NCBI GenBank assembly: GCA_964017145.1
Contig: OZ024842.1
Span: forward strand, 2,666,001-2,730,000
Length of the DNA: 64,000 nt
Direction of reading: 5' to 3'
Origin: Agrocybe praecox
Lineage: Eukaryota; Basidiomycota; Agaricomycetes; Agaricales; Agrocybaceae
Part shown: positions 58,801 to 64,000 of the stretch, piece after piece
How the letters are laid out: each line of letters begins with the position of its first letter
How positions within the stretch are numbered: the first letter of the stretch is position 1
The notes under the pieces: model-generated
What the model was told of the DNA's origin: nothing
What the model saw: the letters and a program-made list of their open reading frames with translations, nothing else
The model's database searches: none
Program-made: the position numbers and the translations under genes

Positions 58801-59352
58801 ACGAGAGGCATGGCTGCGGGAAGGAGAGTTAGTTTTGGAACGTCAGAGGCGCATGAGCACACTCACGTTGCGAAAGCATTCACTTGCAGCTTGGTATAAT
58901 TCCTGAGATAATACCGTATAGGAGGGAGTCTGTGATGGAGGCATCAGGAAACATGCATATATGCAAGAAAAACGCGCTAGCGATGATGAGAGCACGTACG
59001 TTAGCAGTTCATCAACAGCTTGACGAACGGCCTGCTGCAAAGTACCTTTGCTGGCTACGAGCTAGAGAGTGCATTCATGTCGCGTCAAGAACGGAAAAAG
59101 ACAGGAATGACACGACCGACTCACGCGTTGCACAATGCCCATGATTTGCTCTGAATTTGTCTTTGGGAGCCTCTTTGAAGAGTTCATCTTGTGAACATTG
59201 AGAGGAACGCCTCCTGGACCGAGTTTTTCTACAAGGAGATGACTGAGGAAATCATCATCGTTGGAAAGGTCGTCCGCGTTCATCGTGGTTGTAGGACGCC
59301 ATGAAAGGGTGGCTGATGATGAGGAAACATGGGAGGAAGGGACTGGAGCCAT
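55824..59352 (-). CDS. SET9: Histone H4-K20 methyltransferase Set9 (SUV420-type)
   Basis: A multi-exon gene starting at ATG 59352 (MAPVPSSHVSSSSATL; a second ATG at 59283, MNADDLSNDDDFLSHLL, is an alternative) and ending at a TGA at 55824 (DTSEA). The SET domain spans about 58260-58960: YFELYHPSGCIEIAHTSRY, SKSMKKNHLFLGPARFVN then HDCDNNCELFREGRYITF and GEEITAHYGDGYFG. RFVNHDC and ITAHYG are the cofactor and substrate motifs; the post-SET-like CLCETCEKKGRGG binds zinc. Set9 methylates H4K20 and supports the DNA-damage checkpoint in fission yeast. A long acidic and basic low-complexity tail follows. It contains a second set of paired cysteines (CSTC near 57410 and, across an intron at 57250, CPRC). 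Confidence 0.92.
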
Positions 59353-59617
59353 ACTGGCCAGTGGGGGGAGGGATGAAGGAAACAGTCGTCGTTGTGGTTT
59401 AAGTGGTTCACGCTGGCCCTGACACCTATCTTGTCGGGAAAAAGGATGTCGGAGTTAGGTAAGCAGGAACACTCGCACTGCCAGCCTTGCAACAGCTCCC
59501 TTTCATTCATTCATCATTTGCGTCACAATGCAGTGAAATCTTATTTCAATCAATGATAATCCGTACAACTTTAGACAACGACACTAGCTAATAACGAACG
59601 ACAGCAACAATCACGCT

Positions 59618-61197
<1,580 letters not shown>

Positions 61198-61244
61198 TCA
61201 GCTATGAAGAACAATGGCAAAATATTTGAATACGCACAATGAAC

Positions 61245-61250
61245 TTTATA
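61245..61250 (-). promoter_or_regulatory. possible TATA box of the polyubiquitin gene
   Basis: TATAAA on the minus strand, within TTTATAAAG, about 140 bp upstream of the ATG. The position allows for a moderate leader. TATA boxes are typical of strong, inducible fungal genes, but no mapped start supports it. Confidence 0.35.
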
Positions 61251-63580
61251 AACGCTGGCTGGTGGTGGTGGTGAATGAAAGAGAAATGCAGGGCAAATGT
61301 TGTGCCACTCCACCTTTAAGGACTCGCTTATGTAAGAAGGCTCCAAAGTCGGAAGCGCTGACAAATGACTCTGGTCCTTCGATGCATGAGGCAGCATGAC
61401 CCAACGATGACTTGTCTCGACTCTCGACGCCAGCTCATTACCGAGTCACCAAAATATTAAAGTCTCCCATCCAGGATTATACGAAAAATGCCAAAGATAC
61501 CAGCTCAAAGTCCAAACTTTATCCTTCGGCTTGAACCTCAAAACACCGAGTGCCTTGAACTTTGAATAATCGCTACTACTAATAATATCAGTACATTCCC
61601 TTCACCGCTTGTGTACATGTACAGCTTTTCGACTGCGCCGAAGAAACTGGTAGACAGGTATGTTGTATTCCGTTTATATGATGTTCACTGCGCGACAGCA
61701 GACACTGCTACATAGCTTTCAGACATCATCGCTAGGGCGCTAAATTAGTCCGTTACATAGTGGCAGACGTTGATTTTGAACAATGATTAATACCCAGCTT
61801 CATTTCATCAGGCTTTCATCCAGCCCTCAACCCGTAATTAAACTACTTTTGCCCTATGTAGGCGCCGTAAGATGCAAGCACCCCTTTGGCTGAGGAAGAA
61901 ACTGAAGTACTTGCGCGTCATCTCATCTAGGTCAACAATTACGTTTCGCAAAAGCGTATCCGTCTACCCATACAAATATCGCCATTTTTCTGCTAAGCAC
62001 GGTGACCGAATGACCATTCGGATTTTCCGAGCCAAATCCAATCCAATAAACCCTTCCGTAGTGCTCACTAATAAGTTCCACCGGCAAAAGACGGTACCAT
62101 CGAAGTCCATGGTCCTGGCCGGTCATCGCGAAACGTGCCCCATCGTCGTTCCACCAGGCTCACAACATTTCCCCATTGGCATAAACCAGAACGTACATAA
62201 CAACTTGAGAAGCAGCATGCACTAACTTGAAGTAAATAAATCGTAGTAAAAGTAGAGCCAATTCCATTCTCACAAGACCTGCGTTATAATTATCAATAAA
62301 TCCCACCCATTCTATCTTACGGAACCTTTTGAGTGAGTGAGTGAGTAATGCTGCTATCTGCCGACTCGACCGAGAAAGAAAAGCAGCCTCTCACCATTTC
62401 CATTTGGCAAGCGCTCAGTCATCACTGATAGTCAACTTGTGTAGCGAATCACTCACTTTACATACTTGTTACACGTACAATAATTTCGTACCCGCATCAC
62501 TTGAACGAGGTAAAGGCTCGATCCCCTCCTGGAAAAAGCTCATATGTACATAGGTAGGATGCATCTGAATCCTTCTGATATACATATATCCGTACACGTT
62601 CTATAGCGAAGTCCTACATACATACGTTTGTGCCTTATGACTACATCCCCGAAGGACAAAATTCCTGCATACCCTTGATCCCCATAAGGACTTGCAGCCT
62701 CTTGGGAGATGAAATGGGGTAGTCTGCAGAACTGGGCCCTGAGATAACTTTATTGAACTCTGACCGTCACATTTTTCTAGAAGCAGATATTTAGTCCATG
62801 TAGGGTGTCCTGGAGAGGGACTGAAGGTTAAATGTACATGTGTGAACACATGTAAACGCACAGCGAGGATTGATAACCTTTCTAAGTTCTCAACGACAGC
62901 AGTGATAATCGGTCATGGCCCCTCGTACTAAGCATGACCCCTGCCAAATGTCTAATCAGTTCGAGTATACAGGTACATACAGCACGCACCCTCTAGCAGA
63001 TATCGCGAATGCTAACCACATAGCCGTGTCAAGATAACACTGTCAGCATGGCGTAGCGTGCTTCTGGCGTATTTGCTCAATTGTATTCCATATGACCGTG
63101 TCATCGAATGTGGGGCAGTGTGAACGCAGATCCTGAGGACGGTATTTATTTATATACTGTCAATCTCTTGGATGGTGATGATGGTCGTTCGCGGCACCGG
63201 CACCTGCGATTTTCTGTTCGGTATATAGTGTGATCAATCCCTGAAAGATTCCCGTTATTAAAAGTCGATTGAAACGAGAGCCAATCATATAGCAGACCGA
63301 ACTTGATAGACGAGAGGAAAAAGGTTAGATAAAGCTTGACGTACATACTCCGTCTAAGAACTGTTCTGAGCTCGCCGCGAATCAACATCCAAGGATCCAA
63401 GCTCAAATATCAGAAAAAGATGCTACTTGAGTGCACCGTCAAACCATTAGTAAAATCTAGCATTTGAGGCTCGATTCGGCTTGACCGGTCAGACCGTCAA
63501 CAGTACGAACCCGAGAGGAGATGAGATAGCTGTTGCTCCGAACTCTGCATCAACGAAGTGAATATACGGGATCGTCTGAG
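61251..63580. other. gene-poor stretch, nothing identified
   Basis: About 2.3 kb with no frame I can support. The open frames at 61872-62225 (+) and 61932-62126 (-) overlap and neither shows a recognisable motif. A GAGTGAGTGAGTGAGT microsatellite lies at about 62331-62346. A GGCTCGATCCC sequence near 62513 resembles a tRNA B box, but no cloverleaf can be drawn around it. Confidence 0.45.
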
Positions 63581-63919
63581 ATGATCATGGTTGCTGATAG
63601 ATACACTGACAAGTATAAACTTGGAAGACCTGCCTTTCTCGGACGTTTGTTTGGTTTTGCCGGCCGTTTGATACACCGTCCGATGCGTCGTCGCGCCAAG
63701 TCGCGCGGTGATAAACGGCCTCTACTAATGAAGCCGCTCAACAAATTTATTTTAAACCCCAACGTCGTCAATGTCGCGACGCGCCTGGATACATGCTATG
63801 AATTCATGTTGGACGATTTGAATTGGATAGGTATCTCTGTACATAATACTATACAGTTACGTCCTTACGTATGGGATGAAATGCCAGAACGCCTCGAATC
63901 CATAAGTAAAAAGCTCTAG
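63581..63919 (+). CDS. small hypothetical protein, weak
   Basis: An intron-free frame of 112 residues from ATG 63581 (MIMVADRYTDKYKLGRPAF...) to a TAG at 63919. It is Arg/Lys-rich in the middle (HRPMRRRAKSRGDKRP) and has a more ordered C-terminal part. The family is not recognised, and there are no neighbours to help. It could be a chance frame or one exon of a gene running past the window. Confidence 0.25.
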   Translation: MIMVADRYTDKYKLGRPAFLGRLFGFAGRLIHRPMRRRAKSRGDKRPLLMKPLNKFILNPNVVNVATRLDTCYEFMLDDLNWIGISVHNTIQLRPYVWDEMPERLESISKKL

Positions 63920-64000
63920 TCTCATTGATCGCCTTGAAGTCTCCTTAATCAATCCTAAATGGACCATAAGATACTTCCAACATGACTTTATCACCAATGT

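Noticed and set aside
61872..62225. Plus-strand open frame of 117 residues
   Set aside because: It uses a late ATG, has no recognisable motif and overlaps an equally unconvincing minus-strand frame.
62500..62545. Possible tRNA based on a B-box-like GGCTCGATCCC
   Set aside because: No matching A box at the right distance and no acceptor stem could be paired.

Overview
The window reads as nuclear DNA of a filamentous basidiomycete fungus, most likely an agaricomycete. The evidence is gene density (a gene every 2 to 3 kb on both strands), genes cut by many 45 to 65 nt GT-AG introns, divergent pairs with 150 to 250 bp shared promoters, and fungal or basidiomycete protein families (Set9, Mia40 with a basidiomycete-style acidic tail, Mei2-like, CPAF-type S41 peptidase, FNT channel). 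No bacterial operons, viral genes, CRISPR arrays, rRNA or convincing tRNA genes were seen. I derived exon junctions by hand from frame and GT-AG consistency; where I give exact joins, the phases close.

Layout. 1-2565: 3' part of a Sec7/PH protein (+). 3321-4196: NFKBIL1-like protein (+). 4308-5199: Mia40 (+). 5446-8676: MCM2 (-). 8965-9471: Emi1-family protein (-). 9611-10940: alpha/beta hydrolase (+). 11295-12958: formate/nitrite channel (-). 12959-14900: gene-poor. 14901-17943: Mei2-like RNA-binding protein (-). 18441-18921: mitochondrial ribosomal protein S6 (+). 19092-20138 (-) and 20315-23411 (+): divergent HAD hydrolase and S41 peptidase. 23488-27212: Tudor-SN (-). 27898-29478: CaMKK-like kinase (-). 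30046-34409 (-) and 34649-37856 (+): divergent UPF2/NMD2 and a putative ATRIP/Rad26. 38078-39382: unidentified spliced gene (-). 39575-45518: secreted class 3 lipase (-) split by a hAT transposon. 47183-48069: coiled-coil protein (+). 48257-49427: TIM-barrel amidohydrolase-like protein (+). 49967-52971: unidentified low-complexity protein (+). 53267-55352: CCT6 (+). 55824-59352: Set9 H4K20 methyltransferase (-). 59618-61104: hexa-ubiquitin (-). 61105-64000: nearly empty, with one weak ORF.

The standout is a 4,544-bp hAT-family DNA transposon at 40378-44921. It has matching terminal inverted repeats, a perfect 8-bp target-site duplication and a 14-exon transposase that I can splice into one uninterrupted 938-codon frame (937 residues). 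It sits inside an exon of the lipase gene, just before the conserved VHxGF segment, so the lipase is disrupted while the element looks complete and recent.

Most other genes are core housekeeping: replication licensing and checkpoint (MCM2, putative ATRIP), chromatin (Set9), mRNA surveillance (UPF2), proteostasis (CCT6, polyubiquitin), mitochondrial biogenesis (Mia40, Emi1, mS6). They do not form an obvious pathway cluster. Points worth a second look include a Sec7 domain lacking the usual catalytic glutamate motif, an ATG-only first coding exon in MCM2 with MluI-box sites nearby, a roughly 90-bp tandem duplication between MCM2 and the Emi1 gene, microexons in the FNT gene, and a paired-cysteine segment in the Set9 tail.
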